From Crossiella cryophila (GTDB lineage Bacteria > Actinomycetota > Actinomycetes > Mycobacteriales > Pseudonocardiaceae), in the NCBI RefSeq assembly GCF_014204915.1, contig NZ_JACHMH010000001.1, positions 5,481,501 through 5,545,500 of the forward strand: a stretch of DNA of 64,000 bases, given 5' to 3'. The position numbers were made by a program, and so were the translations under genes. Positions 1 to 8,590 of this stretch are shown piece by piece (the stretch's first letter is position 1; the number at the start of each line of letters is the position of its first letter). The notes beneath the pieces are model-generated. The model had not been told where the DNA came from. It saw only the letters and a program-made list of their open reading frames with translations, and searched no databases.

Positions 1-331
1 AAGGAGTCGCGGGCCTGGACGATCGCTCCAGCCGGTCACACCGCATGCCCGCACACACCTGCACCCAGGTTGAGGACCAGGTCGTGGCCACCCGGATCGA
101 GCTGCGGTGCGGCCCGGCCCGGATCAGCGCGGCCACCGGTGTCCCGGCCCGCACGGTCTCGCGGATCCTCACCCGGCGGGACATGCCACGGCTGGCCGAG
201 TGCGATCCGCTGACCGGGCAGCGCATCCGTGCCACCCGGCCCCCGGTGACCTGATCCACCTCGACGTCAAGAAGATCGGCAAGATCCCGCCCGGTGGTGG
301 CCGGCGAGTCCATGGCCGCGGCCGCCGTCCT
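1..331 (+). pseudogene. IS481-family transposase remnant, cut by the left edge
   Basis: The frame is open from base 3 to the stop at 254. It carries the IS481 N-terminal helix-turn-helix signature: GLDDRSSRSHR at the edge, then GPARISAATGVPARTVSRIL and MPRLAECDPLTGQ. Near base 240 the frame shifts. The following residues, LIHLDVKKIGKIPPGGG and RRVHGR, continue in another frame; they are the usual start of the DDE integrase domain containing the first catalytic Asp. The rest of the catalytic domain is missing, because at about 331-340 the sequence gives way to the leader of an IS110 element. This is a dead transposase fragment, probably truncated by the later insertion. The family call rests on motifs; the true start lies outside the window. 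Confidence 0.85.
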
Positions 332-496
332 CGAGCGGTCCGGGGCTGGGCTATGACTAGGTCCACGCCGCCGTTGAGCACCCCGACCAGGTGGGCGTGA
401 CCTGATAGGAGCTTGGCCAGAAGCCCCGTCACAGGCTTGTCCACCCACCCGGTCGGGTAGTGCTGCCATCGCGGCAACGAGTGGAGCGGTTCAAGC

Positions 497-1571
497 ATGA
501 GAAGCACCATCGCGGGTGTCATCGGGGGTGTCGACACCCACAAAGACACCCATCACGCAGTTGTCCTGCACGAGAGCGGGTCGGTCCTGGCCGATCAGCA
601 GTTCCCTGCCACGGTCGAGGGCCATCGCGCTTTGCTGGCCTGGCTCAACACCCACGGCCGGGTCATCGCGGTCGGGGGCGAAGGCACCGGCAGCTACGGC
701 GCCGCGCCGGCTTGGTCACCGACCCGCAATGACGTCACCGTCATCGAGATCAACCGACCCAACCGGCATGCCAGGCGGGCAGCCGGAAAGTCCAAAGTCC
801 GATCGACTCGACGCCGAGCAGGCCGCCCGCGCCGTGCTGGGCCAGGGGGCCACCGCCATCCCGAAGTCCCGCGACGGCGCGGTCGAGGTCATCCGCATGT
901 TGCGCCTGACCCGCGGGTCCGCGGTCAAGGCCCGCACCCAGGCGGTGAACACGCTGCACGTGCTGATCGTCACCGCACCCGACAACCTCCGCGAACCACT
1001 ACGCACGCTCCGTGGTCGCACGCTGATCAACCACTGCCTGAACCTGCGTCCCGACCACGATGACCTCGCCACCTTGATCGACCAGCCCGCCCGGCTACTG
1101 CACACCGGAGCGACCACCGCCATCCACGAACTCGCCCGCCGCATCCACACCCTGACCGAGCAGATCACCACGCTCGACCGCCAACTCCGCCGACTCCTCA
1201 CCACAGCAGCACCCCAGCTGATGGCCCTGCCCGGCATCGGTGCCGAAATTGCGGGACAACTCCTCGTCACAGTCGGCGACAAGCCCGACAGACTCGCCAG
1301 CGAGGCATCCTTCGCTCGACTCTGCGGCGTCGCACCCCAACCGGCCAGCAGCGGACGGACCACCGGCCGTCACCGCCTCTCCCGCAGCGGCGACCGCGCA
1401 GCCAAATCAGCCATCTACATGGCCACCGTCACCCGCATGCGGCAACACCCACCAACCCGCGCCTACCTGCACCGCCGCACCACCGAGGGCCTCACCAAAC
1501 GCGAGATCATCCGATGCCTCAAACGCTGCGTCGCCCGAGAGATCTTCCACGCACTCCCACGAACCACTTGA
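497..1571 (+). pseudogene. IS110-family transposase, frameshifted
   Basis: The N-terminal RuvC-like DEDD domain is read from ATG 497, with GVDTHKDTH (first Asp) and EGTGSYG (Glu). The frame then breaks at about 794. From there the protein continues in another frame as DRLDAEQAAR (further acidic residues), PGIGAEIAGQLL (helix-hairpin-helix type) and the Tnp20 region LCGVAPQPASSG, ending at 1571. The cause is visible: AAAGTCC is duplicated in tandem at 787-800, and removing one copy restores GKSDRLDAEQ. The segment between EGTGSYG and the next conserved block also looks abnormal. As written the gene should not make active transposase unless frameshifting occurs. Both halves are otherwise well preserved, which implies recent inactivation. 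Confidence 0.9.
787..800 (+). repeat. 7-bp tandem duplication (AAAGTCC x2) that breaks the IS110 transposase
   Basis: Two head-to-tail copies of AAAGTCC lie at 787-793 and 794-800. Seven bases is not a multiple of three, so the second copy shifts the frame exactly between the conserved residues GKS and DRLDA. A slipped-strand event is the simplest explanation. Confidence 0.9.
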
Positions 1572-1717
1572 CACACATAGGAGCATCGAGCGGTTCAACC
1601 GCACCCAGTCACCAACGTGACGGCCAAGTACAACCAGAGCCAGCCCATAGACCAGGAGACCGAACAGCACGGGGAGAACGGCGGGGAACAGCCTGCGGGG
1701 CTGTGGCGGGGGTGGGG

Positions 1718-3187
1718 TCAGCTGGTCCAGTCCGGGTGGCCGGGCATGGGTGGGGTGGTGGTGCCGTAGAGCCAGTTGTGGAAGTAGTCGGTCAGGTCGC
1801 GGCCGGAGATCTCGTTGGCGACGGTGATGTAGTCCTGGGTGCTGGCGGATTTGTGGCGGTAGCGGTCTAGGAAGGTCTGTTCGATTCGGTGGAAGGTGTC
1901 GGGGCCGACCAGGGTGTGTAGGCCTTCCAGGGTTAGCTGGCCGGGGACGTTGGTGTCGAACAGGACGCTGTAGGGGTTTTTCAGGTGGCCTGCGGGGCCG
2001 GTGGTGGTGCGGTTCTTCTGGTCGGACTGGTATTGGGACTTCAGTTCCTGGTCCAGGTTGATCCAGCCTTGGCTGGCCGCGTAGCGGCGTTCGTAGAAGC
2101 GGGCGTGGCCCTCGCTCAGCCACATGTCGTCCCAGGTGGACACTGAGACCGAGTCGCCGAAGTACTGGTGGGTCAGCTCGTGGACCATGGTGGGGGCCTG
2201 TTTCTCCGGGGGGAGGGACAGTGCGGCGCCGTAGGTGGACAGGGTGGCGGTTTCCAGGGCTACCGAGTTGTAGGTGCTGGACAGTCCGAGTACGCCGTAG
2301 CGGGTGAAGGGGTACGGGCCCAGTTCCTTGGTCAGCCAGGCCACGTGGTCCGGGGTTTTGCGGGCGGTGCGTTCCATGTCGTCGGTGAGGTTCATGTTCT
2401 GGAACGGGGCTGTGGTCAGGTAGCTGCGGATCGGCAGGTTGTCCGGGCCTACCTGGTTGAGGGCGCGGAAGCGGCCTACCGCCAGCTGCACCACGTGCGT
2501 GGGCATGGGGTCCTTGGTGTGGTAGGTCCAGGTGGTGGTGCCGTCCGGGTGCGGCTCCTTGGTCACCAGGTCGCCGTTGGCCACGGCGGTGCGGTCGTTC
2601 GGCACGGTCAGGTGGAAGGTGAACTTGGCCTTGTCACTGGGATGGTCGTTGCTCGGGAAGAACAGGTGGGCGCGGTCGGGCTGGCCCATCACGGCGAAGC
2701 CGTCGGGGGTCTCCACCCAGGCTGTGATCGGCCACTTCATCCCTGATGGCAGGTTGACGCCTGGCGGGGTCGGGTTCTTGCCGCGGTCGGCGGTGTAGTC
2801 GATCTGGATGGTGAACAGTCCGTCCGCGCGGAGTGGCTCCGCCGGGCCTAGGAGCAGTTTTTCCTTGTCCTGGCGGAACTCCGCTTGGCGTCCGTCCACT
2901 GTGGCCGACTTGATCTGCTGGGCGGCGGCGTCGAGGCTCAGGGTGGAGAGGGGCTGGGTTGCCTTGGCGCGGATGGTGACCGAGGCCGGCATCAGCTGGC
3001 TACCGTCCACATAGGTCATTCGGATGTCGTAGTCGAGCACGTCGTAGCCGCCGTTGCCCAGGTCGGGGAACAGGCGGTCGCCCAGGCTGTGCGCGCCGGG
3101 GGAAGCGGTGTCGAGGGCGGCGGCGTTGACGGTCGGGACGAGCAGGGCAGCCGTTACCAGGGACAGGGCCAGCACTATCCGGCGCAT
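1718..3187 (-). CDS. Secreted M1-family metallopeptidase
   Basis: This 489-aa protein starts with a classical signal peptide (MRRIVLALSLVTAALLVPTV, residues 1-24). A beta-rich M1 N-terminal domain follows. The catalytic zinc signature is H336-E-L-T-H340, with the third ligand E359 in LSEGHARFYE. The GAMEN substrate-binding motif of classic aminopeptidase N is replaced by VALETATL (309-316), as in many actinobacterial secreted M1 proteins. The protein is shorter than full M1 enzymes of about 850 aa because the C-terminal helical domain is largely absent. It probably cleaves peptides outside the cell. A GAAAGG ribosome-binding site precedes the ATG. Its 3' end abuts the IS110 region, so the original downstream neighbour may have been lost. 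Substrate specificity cannot be told from the sequence. Confidence 0.9.
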   Translation of the reverse strand: MRRIVLALSLVTAALLVPTVNAAALDTASPGAHSLGDRLFPDLGNGGYDVLDYDIRMTYVDGSQLMPASVTIRAKATQPLSTLSLDAAAQQIKSATVDGRQAEFRQDKEKLLLGPAEPLRADGLFTIQIDYTADRGKNPTPPGVNLPSGMKWPITAWVETPDGFAVMGQPDRAHLFFPSNDHPSDKAKFTFHLTVPNDRTAVANGDLVTKEPHPDGTTTWTYHTKDPMPTHVVQLAVGRFRALNQVGPDNLPIRSYLTTAPFQNMNLTDDMERTARKTPDHVAWLTKELGPYPFTRYGVLGLSSTYNSVALETATLSTYGAALSLPPEKQAPTMVHELTHQYFGDSVSVSTWDDMWLSEGHARFYERRYAASQGWINLDQELKSQYQSDQKNRTTTGPAGHLKNPYSVLFDTNVPGQLTLEGLHTLVGPDTFHRIEQTFLDRYRHKSASTQDYITVANEISGRDLTDYFHNWLYGTTTPPMPGHPDWTS

Positions 3188-3488
3188 TGGGGGCCTTTCG
3201 GTGGGGGGACAGGTTCAGCATTGTTGGTGGGGTGGGTGGGGGCATCGGCGTTGACGGCACTGTTGGGTAGCACCAAAGTCGTAGGTGGATCACCCGGAGG
3301 GGTGGCCGCCGCGTGCCGGGACCGGGTGGTACGGTGACGACGTCGGCGCCTTCAATGGATCTGCCCGGCCACCGCGGTGTTGTGCTTCCACCCGCATCGA
3401 ACGCCTCGTCGTTCCCCTCCTGTTCCACCTTCTGGACACATGTCGCTGTCCGCGAACCCCGCCTCGCCCGAGAATGGAGTGAAAGCCC
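3188..3488. other. Intergenic region between divergent M1 peptidase and DinB genes
   Basis: These 301 bases separate two divergent starts. They contain the ribosome-binding site of the peptidase (GAAAGG on the minus strand, just right of 3187) and that of the DinB gene (GGAGTGAAAG, 3476-3485). No convincing small gene, palindrome or terminator was seen. Promoters must lie here but no clear -35/-10 pair stands out. Confidence 0.5.
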
Positions 3489-3983
3489 ATGACCACCAAC
3501 AGAATCACCGACGGCACCGAACGAGCGATCATCGAGAACATGCTTGATCGCAACCGCGCGGCCCTGATCGAGACCGTCCGCGGCCTCTCCGAAGCGGACG
3601 CCCGCCGCAGGCTCGTCGCCTCCCTGACCACGCCGATCTCGTTGCTCAAGCACGCCGCGGGCGCCGAACGGATCTGGTTCCAACGGTTCTGGGCGGGACT
3701 GGAGGCGTCCGAATGCGACGGATACTCCGAACGGGACGAGGGCACCTTCACCGTCACCGACGACGAGACCCTGGCCGGGGTGATCGCCGAGTTCGAGCGC
3801 GCGAGCCTGCGATCACGGGAGATCGCCGCCCGCTTCGACCTCGACGACACCAAGCACATGCCCCTGGAGGGAACGGTCAGCCTGCGCTGGACCCTGCTCG
3901 CCATGATCGAGGAGTTCGCCCGGCACGCCGGCCACGGCGACATCCTGCGCGAACAGCTCGATCAGGCCGCACCGCGGGCGTAG
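3489..3983 (+). CDS. DinB-like (DUF664) protein
   Basis: This 164-aa protein is predicted to be a four-helix bundle of the DinB/YfiT superfamily. The family often carries a metal held by three histidines and in actinomycetes includes mycothiol-dependent thiol transferases. Visible hallmarks are the N-terminal helix with LIETVRGLSEADARRRL, the conserved LLKHAAGAERIWFQRF segment (first His) and the C-terminal EEFARHAGHGDILREQ (second and third His), the standard DUF664 ending. The start is supported by GGAGTGAAAG four bases upstream of the ATG. It stands alone and ends four bases before the convergent IclR gene. Its reaction and substrate are unknown; stress or detoxification is a family-level guess. 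Confidence 0.85.
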   Translation: MTTNRITDGTERAIIENMLDRNRAALIETVRGLSEADARRRLVASLTTPISLLKHAAGAERIWFQRFWAGLEASECDGYSERDEGTFTVTDDETLAGVIAEFERASLRSREIAARFDLDDTKHMPLEGTVSLRWTLLAMIEEFARHAGHGDILREQLDQAAPRA

Positions 3984-3987
3984 CGGG

Positions 3988-4755
3988 TCACCTGGCCGGG
4001 TCCGCGGTCAGGGCCGCGCGCCGGGCCAGGGTCAGCGCGATGCCGGTGGCGGCGGCCTGCACCGAGGCGGCGTGGGCCTGCGGGTGGAACCGGGTGGTGG
4101 GGCCCGCGACGCTGACCGCGGCCACCACCCGGTCGTCCTGGTCCAGCACCGGGCAGGCCACGCAGGCCAGGCCGATCCGGGACTCCTCGAACTCATAGGC
4201 CACCCCGGTTCTCGCCACCTGGCGGAGCTGGCGGCGGAGCGCGCCGGGGGTGCTGACGGTGCGTGGGGCGCGGCGGGTGAGTGGCGCGGCGAGGATCTCG
4301 GCGAGCACGTGCGGCGGGGCGTGCGCGAGCAGGGCCTTGCCGATCGCGGTGGCGTGCAACGGCAACCTACCGCCCAGTCGGGACGGCGACGCGGCCTGGC
4401 GGTGGCCGCCGATCTTGGCCACGTAGACCACCTCGTGGCCCTCGCGGAGTCCCAGGTGGACGGTCTCGTGGGTACGTTCGTACAGGTCTTCCAGGTACGG
4501 GGTGGCGACCTCGACCAGGCGGCGTTCCACCGAGGCGCGGATGCCGAGCTGGAAGAGGTGACCGCCCAGTCGGTAGCCGCGTTCACCCCGGTCCAGCAGC
4601 CTGACCTCGACCAGTTCGCCGAGCAGCCGGTGCAGGGTGGCCTTGGCCAGGCCGGTGCGCCTGCCCAGTTCGGCGAAGCCCAGCTCCTCGTCGTCGATGC
4701 CGTAAGCGTGCAGGACCATCATCACCTTGCCCAGCAGGGTGTTCGGGACGGTCAT
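3988..4755 (-). CDS. IclR-family transcriptional regulator 1
   Basis: The 255-aa protein has an N-terminal winged helix-turn-helix (about residues 5-60, with LGFAELGRRTGLAKATLHRLLGELV). The IclR effector domain contains ERTHETVHLGLREG, LPLHATAIGKALLA and YEFEESRIGLACVACPV. The frame is open upstream to 4956, but the ATG at 4755 is preferred because the HTH begins right after it and the upstream stretch is low-complexity and overlaps the divergent gene. A perfect 19-bp inverted repeat (4774-4792) lies between this start and the divergent mhpD-like gene. The protein therefore probably controls that operon and itself, responding to an aromatic or dienoate effector. The effector is not identifiable. 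Confidence 0.9.
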   Translation of the reverse strand: MTVPNTLLGKVMMVLHAYGIDDEELGFAELGRRTGLAKATLHRLLGELVEVRLLDRGERGYRLGGHLFQLGIRASVERRLVEVATPYLEDLYERTHETVHLGLREGHEVVYVAKIGGHRQAASPSRLGGRLPLHATAIGKALLAHAPPHVLAEILAAPLTRRAPRTVSTPGALRRQLRQVARTGVAYEFEESRIGLACVACPVLDQDDRVVAAVSVAGPTTRFHPQAHAASVQAAATGIALTLARRAALTADPAR

Positions 4756-4773
4756 TCGCTGATGGTCGCACGG

Positions 4774-4792
4774 AGTTCCGCTGAGCGGAACT
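4774..4792. promoter_or_regulatory. Probable IclR operator (perfect 9-bp inverted repeat)
   Basis: AGTTCCGCT-G-AGCGGAACT is a perfect palindrome apart from the central base. It lies in the 79-bp gap between IclR regulator 1 (start 4755) and the hydratase gene (start 4835), so it could act on both promoters. It resembles the GAGTCCC-N7-GGGACTC sites near the second IclR gene in this window. Confidence 0.75.
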
Positions 4793-4834
4793 TTTCCCTG
4801 CCGTCCGGGCGGTCGGGGCGGTGACGATGGCGGC

Positions 4835-5632
4835 ATGAACCCGCACCTCAGTCCCGTGGCCACGCCGGTGCGCCTGGCCGCGGACCGGCTCGCCGAGGCC
4901 CGGCGCACCCGCGTTGGCTGCGCCCCGGTCCGCGATCTGATCGGCAGTGACGTCATCGCCGCCTACACCGTGCAGCGGCTGGGTATCCCGGTGGACGCGG
5001 CCGTGCTGGGCCGCAAGATCGGGCTCACCTCGCCCGCGGTGCAGCAACAGCTGGGCGTGGACCAGCCCGATTTCGGCGTGCTGCTGGCCGACATGGCCTT
5101 TCCGGACCGCGCGGCTCTCCCGACCGAACGGTTGGTAGCGCCGCGGGTGGAGGCGGAGGTGGCCTTCGTGCTCGGCGCCGACCTCACCGCCGGACCCTTC
5201 GACGAGCAGTCGGTGGCGGCGTCCGTGGCGTACGCGGTGGCCGCGCTGGAGATCGTGGACAGCCGGATCGCCGGGTGGGACATCACCTTCGCCGACACGG
5301 TCGCGGACAACGCCTCGGCGGGGTTGTTCGTGCTCGGCACCGAGCGGGTCCGGCTGGCGGAGTTCGTGCCGAGGGAGGTGGCGATGTCGATGAGCGTCAA
5401 TGACGTGGTCGTGTCCACCGGGACCGGTGCGGCCACCCTCGGCGATCCGCTGACCGCGCTGGCCTGGCTGGCCACCACCGCGCTGGAACTGGGTGATCCG
5501 CTGCGGGCGGGGGAGGTCGTGCTCACCGGCGCGCTCGGACCGGTCGTGCCGGTCCAGGCGGGGGACCGGGTGGCGGCCACGATCACCGGGCTCGGCCGGG
5601 TGCGGGCGAGCTTCGCGGCGGTGACCGGGTGA
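4835..5632 (+). CDS. mhpD: 2-keto-4-pentenoate hydratase (MhpD-like)
   Basis: This 265-aa member of the hydratase/decarboxylase family adds water to 2-hydroxypenta-2,4-dienoate to give 4-hydroxy-2-oxopentanoate, the first lower step of aromatic meta-cleavage pathways. Conserved segments seen are [17 protein letters not shown], the metal-ligand motif [10 protein letters not shown] and [12 protein letters not shown]. Length fits the family (about 260-270 aa). The ATG at 4835 lies 43 bases after the IclR operator. The stop overlaps the next start (GTGA at 5629-5632), so the three enzymes of the lower pathway are translationally coupled in pathway order. A decarboxylase paralogue (4-oxalocrotonate branch) cannot be excluded from sequence, but the neighbours support the hydratase. 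Confidence 0.88.
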   Translation: MNPHLSPVATPVRLAADRLAEARRTRVGCAPVRDLIGSDVIAAYTVQRLGIPVDAAVLGRKIGLTSPAVQQQLGVDQPDFGVLLADMAFPDRAALPTERLVAPRVEAEVAFVLGADLTAGPFDEQSVAASVAYAVAALEIVDSRIAGWDITFADTVADNASAGLFVLGTERVRLAEFVPREVAMSMSVNDVVVSTGTGAATLGDPLTALAWLATTALELGDPLRAGEVVLTGALGPVVPVQAGDRVAATITGLGRVRASFAAVTG

Positions 5633-6582
5633 GCGCCCGGACCAAGGTCGCGGTGCTCGGCTCGGGCAACATCGGCACCGACCTGATGATCAAGATCCTC
5701 CGGTTGTCCGGCACCCTCGAACTGGCCGCCCTGGCCGGGATCGACCCCGCCTCCGATGGCCTGGCGCGTGCGGCCCGGCTGGGTGTGCCGACCACCGCCG
5801 AGGGCGTGCACGGGCTGCTCGGGCTGCCCGGCTTCGCCGAGATCAAGATCGTCTTCGATGCCACCTCCGCACGAGCGCACCTGGACAACGCGGCGGTACT
5901 GTCCGCGCACGGCAAGCGCATCGTGGACCTGACCCCCGCCGCGATCGGCCCGATGGTGGTGCCCGCGGTGAACCTGCACCGCCACCTGGACGCCCACAAC
6001 GTCAACATGGTCACCTGCGGCGGCCAGGCCACCATCCCGATCGTGGCCGCCCTGGCCGGGGTCGTCCCGGTGCCCTACGCCGAGATCATCGCCTCGATCG
6101 CCTCCCGCTCGGCCGGACCCGGCACCAGGGCCAACATCGACGAGTTCACCGAGACCACCGGCCACGCCCTGGCCGAGGTCGGCGGCGCGGGCCGGGGCAA
6201 GGCGATCATCGTGCTCAACCCGGCCGAACCGCCGATGACCATGCGGGACACGGTGCTCGCCCTGGTCAACGCCCCCGACCCGGCCGGCCACGACGCGATC
6301 CGGGCCGCGGTCGCCGAGATGGTGGCCACGGTCGCCGCCTACGTGCCCGGCTACCGGCTCAAACAGCCCGTGCAACTCACCCCGGTGCCCGCCGACCAGC
6401 CCAGGACCCTCACCAGCGAGCCGGTCACGCACCAGGTCTCGGTGTTCCTGGAGGTCGAGGGCGCGGCGCACTACCTGCCCGGCTACGCGGGCAACCTCGA
6501 CATCATGACCAGCGCCGCGCTGCGCACCGGCGAGGCCATCGCCGACCACCTGGTCGGGACAGCAGCGGAGGTCCGGACGTGA
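5629..6582 (+). CDS. mhpF: Acetaldehyde dehydrogenase, acylating (MhpF-like)
   Basis: The 317-aa enzyme converts acetaldehyde, CoA and NAD+ to acetyl-CoA. It has an N-terminal Rossmann nucleotide-binding motif [13 protein letters not shown] (residues 7-19) and the catalytic cysteine C130 in [14 protein letters not shown]. Length matches MhpF/BphJ/HsaG enzymes. It starts with GTG overlapping the hydratase stop and ends overlapping the aldolase start (GTGA, 6579-6582). In known systems this enzyme forms a channelling complex with the following aldolase, so the toxic aldehyde is passed directly; gene order here fits that. Probably co-regulated from the operator at 4774-4792. Confidence 0.93.
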   Translation: MSARTKVAVLGSGNIGTDLMIKILRLSGTLELAALAGIDPASDGLARAARLGVPTTAEGVHGLLGLPGFAEIKIVFDATSARAHLDNAAVLSAHGKRIVDLTPAAIGPMVVPAVNLHRHLDAHNVNMVTCGGQATIPIVAALAGVVPVPYAEIIASIASRSAGPGTRANIDEFTETTGHALAEVGGAGRGKAIIVLNPAEPPMTMRDTVLALVNAPDPAGHDAIRAAVAEMVATVAAYVPGYRLKQPVQLTPVPADQPRTLTSEPVTHQVSVFLEVEGAAHYLPGYAGNLDIMTSAALRTGEAIADHLVGTAAEVRT

Positions 6583-7580
6583 AGCTCTACCTGCAAGACG
6601 TGACCCTGCGGGACGGCCTGCACGCCCTGCGGCACCGGATCACCCCGGACCAGGTCGCCCGGATCGCCGGCGCGCTGGACGCGGCGGGCGTGGCCGCCAT
6701 CGAGGTCTCGCACGGCGACGGCCTCGGCGGCGGGTCCCTGGTCTACGGGCCGGGCAGTCACACCGACTGGGCCTGGCTGGAGGCGGCCGCTGGCGCGATC
6801 CGCACCGCGCGGCTGACCACCTTGCTGCTGCCCGGTATCGGCACCGTGGCCGATCTGCGCCGCGCGCACGAGCTGGGGGTGCGTTCGGTCCGGGTGGCCA
6901 CGCACTGCACCGAGGCCGATGTGGCCGCCCAGCACATCGCCGCCGCGCGCGGGCTGGGCATGGACGTGGCCGGGTTCCTGATGATGAGCCACCTGGCCGC
7001 GCCCGCCGAGCTGGCCGCCCAGGCCCGGTTGATGGAATCCTATGGCGCGCACTGTGTTTACGTCACCGACTCCGGTGGCCGGTTGCTGATGACCGATGTG
7101 CGCGACCGGGTCCGGGCCTACCGGGACGTGCTCGCCGAGACCACCCAGATCGGCATCCACGCGCACGAGAACCTCTCCCTCGCGGTGGCCAACTCGGTGG
7201 TCGCCGTGCAGGAGGGCGCCACCAGGGTGGACGCCTCGCTGACCGGACTTGGCGCGGGCGCGGGCAACTGCCCGATCGAACCCTTCGCCGCGGTCGCCGA
7301 ACTGCACGGCTGGGCGCACGGCGCGGACCTGTTCGCCTTGCAGGACGCGGCCGAGGACCTGGTGCGGCCACTGCCGGACCGGCCGGTGCGGGTGGACCGG
7401 GACACGCTGATGCTGGGCTACGCGGGGGTGTACGGCTCGTTCCTGCGGCACGCCGAGACCGCGGCCGAGCGAACCGGTGTACAGGCAAGGGAGATCCTGG
7501 CCGAGGCCGGGCGGCGGCGACTGGTCGGCGGCCAGGAAGACCTCCTGGGTGACATCGCGCTGGACCTCGCGCAGCACTGA
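6579..7580 (+). CDS. mhpE: 4-hydroxy-2-oxovalerate aldolase (MhpE-like)
   Basis: This 333-aa metal-dependent pyruvate aldolase cleaves 4-hydroxy-2-oxopentanoate to pyruvate and acetaldehyde. Key segments are [17 protein letters not shown] near the N-terminus (catalytic Arg11 and metal ligand Asp12), [11 protein letters not shown], and the metal-binding pair H194/H196 in [11 protein letters not shown]. Length is typical of MhpE/BphI/HsaF. Translation is coupled to mhpF through GTGA. It is the last gene of the operon and is followed by a strong hairpin (7599-7630). Confidence 0.93.
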   Translation: MKLYLQDVTLRDGLHALRHRITPDQVARIAGALDAAGVAAIEVSHGDGLGGGSLVYGPGSHTDWAWLEAAAGAIRTARLTTLLLPGIGTVADLRRAHELGVRSVRVATHCTEADVAAQHIAAARGLGMDVAGFLMMSHLAAPAELAAQARLMESYGAHCVYVTDSGGRLLMTDVRDRVRAYRDVLAETTQIGIHAHENLSLAVANSVVAVQEGATRVDASLTGLGAGAGNCPIEPFAAVAELHGWAHGADLFALQDAAEDLVRPLPDRPVRVDRDTLMLGYAGVYGSFLRHAETAAERTGVQAREILAEAGRRRLVGGQEDLLGDIALDLAQH

Positions 7581-7598
7581 AAGCACTGGCGCACAACA

Positions 7599-7630
7599 GA
7601 AGCGGGGGCCGACGCCGCGGCCCCCGCTTC
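7599..7630. terminator. Bidirectional transcription terminator hairpin
   Basis: GAAGCGGGGGCC (7599-7610) pairs perfectly with GGCCCCCGCTTC (7619-7630) around an 8-base loop. It sits in the 74-bp gap between the convergent mhpE and mhpB genes and can serve both operons. No long T-tract follows, as is common in actinomycetes. Confidence 0.85.
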
Positions 7631-7654
7631 GCACAGCCGGTGGACTGAAGGCCC

Positions 7655-8590
7655 TCAGTCGACCGGGAAGGTCGCGCCGATGCCCATGCCGGTGATCCAC
7701 TCGGGCACCGGCTCGTAGCTGGTCCACACCAGCGGCAGGCCGACCGCGACCTGGCCGATCAGCCAGCAGCGCACCTCGTGCCCGCCGGTGCCCGCGAGTT
7801 CCTCGATGCCCTGGTGGCCGAGTGCGGCGATCGCGCCCGCGTCGTCGGCCCGCAGCCGCTCCAGGAACCAGTTGTCCCACTCCTCGGCCACCCTGGCCTG
7901 CGGATTGCCGCCCATCGCGCGCACCCGGGGTTCGCGGGCGGCGGCGAATGCCTGGGCGTCGGCCCGGCCGTGGATGAGCGCGGCGCGGCGCTCGCCGACC
8001 ACGGCCGGATCGCGCGGATCGTTGGAGGGCAACCAGTGCGACAGCCCGCCGCTGGCCACCACCAGCACCCGCCCCGGGAATTCCGCGGCCCGCAACGCGG
8101 TGCCCAGCTGCCAGCCCAGTTCCAGGCAGCGTCGCGGTGCGGGCAGTGGGGGAGCGGCGGTGTTGACGACCAGGGGCACCATGGGCACGGTGGTGCCGCC
8201 GGTGACCATCTCGTAGCTCTGCACGATGCCGTGGTCGACGGTGAGCGAATAGGACAGGGACAGGTCGAACCCGGCCTCGGCGAGTCCACTGTGGACCGAC
8301 CAGGCGAGTTTGTCCGCCACCGGCAGCGGCCCCGCAGTACTGCCGAAGTCGCCGAAGCCAACGGCTTCCTCGACGCCGAGCACGAACGGCGGCATCACGT
8401 CGTAGAAGTTGGCGTGGAAGTGGTCGGGGCCGATGACGACCACCGCGTCCGGCTCAAGCCGTCGCACCGCGCGGTGCACGCGTTCGGCGTCGCGCAGGAA
8501 CCGGCCGCCGGGGCCGTGTTCGTCGGCGGGCGGCAGCAGGGCGGCGAACGGGCTGTGCGACAGGCCGACGAAGCCGATGATCTCCGCCAT
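7655..8590 (-). CDS. mhpB: Class III extradiol ring-cleavage dioxygenase (MhpB-like)
   Basis: This 311-aa LigB-superfamily protein aligns along its length with 2,3-dihydroxyphenylpropionate 1,2-dioxygenase. Matching segments are LSHSPF at the N-terminus, PDHFHANFYDVMPPFVLGV, GDFGSTAGPLPV, VDHG (H120), SGGLSH (H185) and EWDNWFLERL near the end. The two histidines match the acid/base pair of E. coli MhpB. It opens a catechol ring meta to the hydroxyls using Fe(II) and O2. The ATG at 8590 overlaps the stop of the preceding hydrolase by one base, with AAAGGA upstream. It is last in the SDR-cupin-hydrolase-dioxygenase operon. The catechol substrate is not certain; a phenylpropionate-type catechol is the best guess from family. 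Confidence 0.9.
   Translation of the reverse strand: MAEIIGFVGLSHSPFAALLPPADEHGPGGRFLRDAERVHRAVRRLEPDAVVVIGPDHFHANFYDVMPPFVLGVEEAVGFGDFGSTAGPLPVADKLAWSVHSGLAEAGFDLSLSYSLTVDHGIVQSYEMVTGGTTVPMVPLVVNTAAPPLPAPRRCLELGWQLGTALRAAEFPGRVLVVASGGLSHWLPSNDPRDPAVVGERRAALIHGRADAQAFAAAREPRVRAMGGNPQARVAEEWDNWFLERLRADDAGAIAALGHQGIEELAGTGGHEVRCWLIGQVAVGLPLVWTSYEPVPEWITGMGIGATFPVD
8284..8296. repeat. Palindrome GTCCACTGTGGAC, copy 1
   Basis: A 13-bp palindrome inside the dioxygenase gene. Identical or near-identical copies recur across the window in unrelated genes (15661, 19088, 25069, 47717). Confidence 0.85.

Larger units (their letters stand above)
340..1598 (+). mobile_element. IS110-family insertion sequence, degenerate
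   Basis: The element contains one transposase gene preceded by about 150 noncoding bases that begin where the IS481 remnant stops. No terminal inverted repeat is evident, as expected for IS110. Two short direct repeats link the flanks: GAGCGGTTCAA at 484-494 and 1588-1598, and ATAGGAGC at 405-412 and 1577-1584. In this family the noncoding leader can encode a bridge RNA whose loops pair with the element ends, so the second repeat could be such a pairing segment; that is inference. The exact ends are not fixed by the sequence and the stated boundaries are approximate. Bases 1599-1717 up to the next gene hold no intact gene. Confidence 0.6.
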
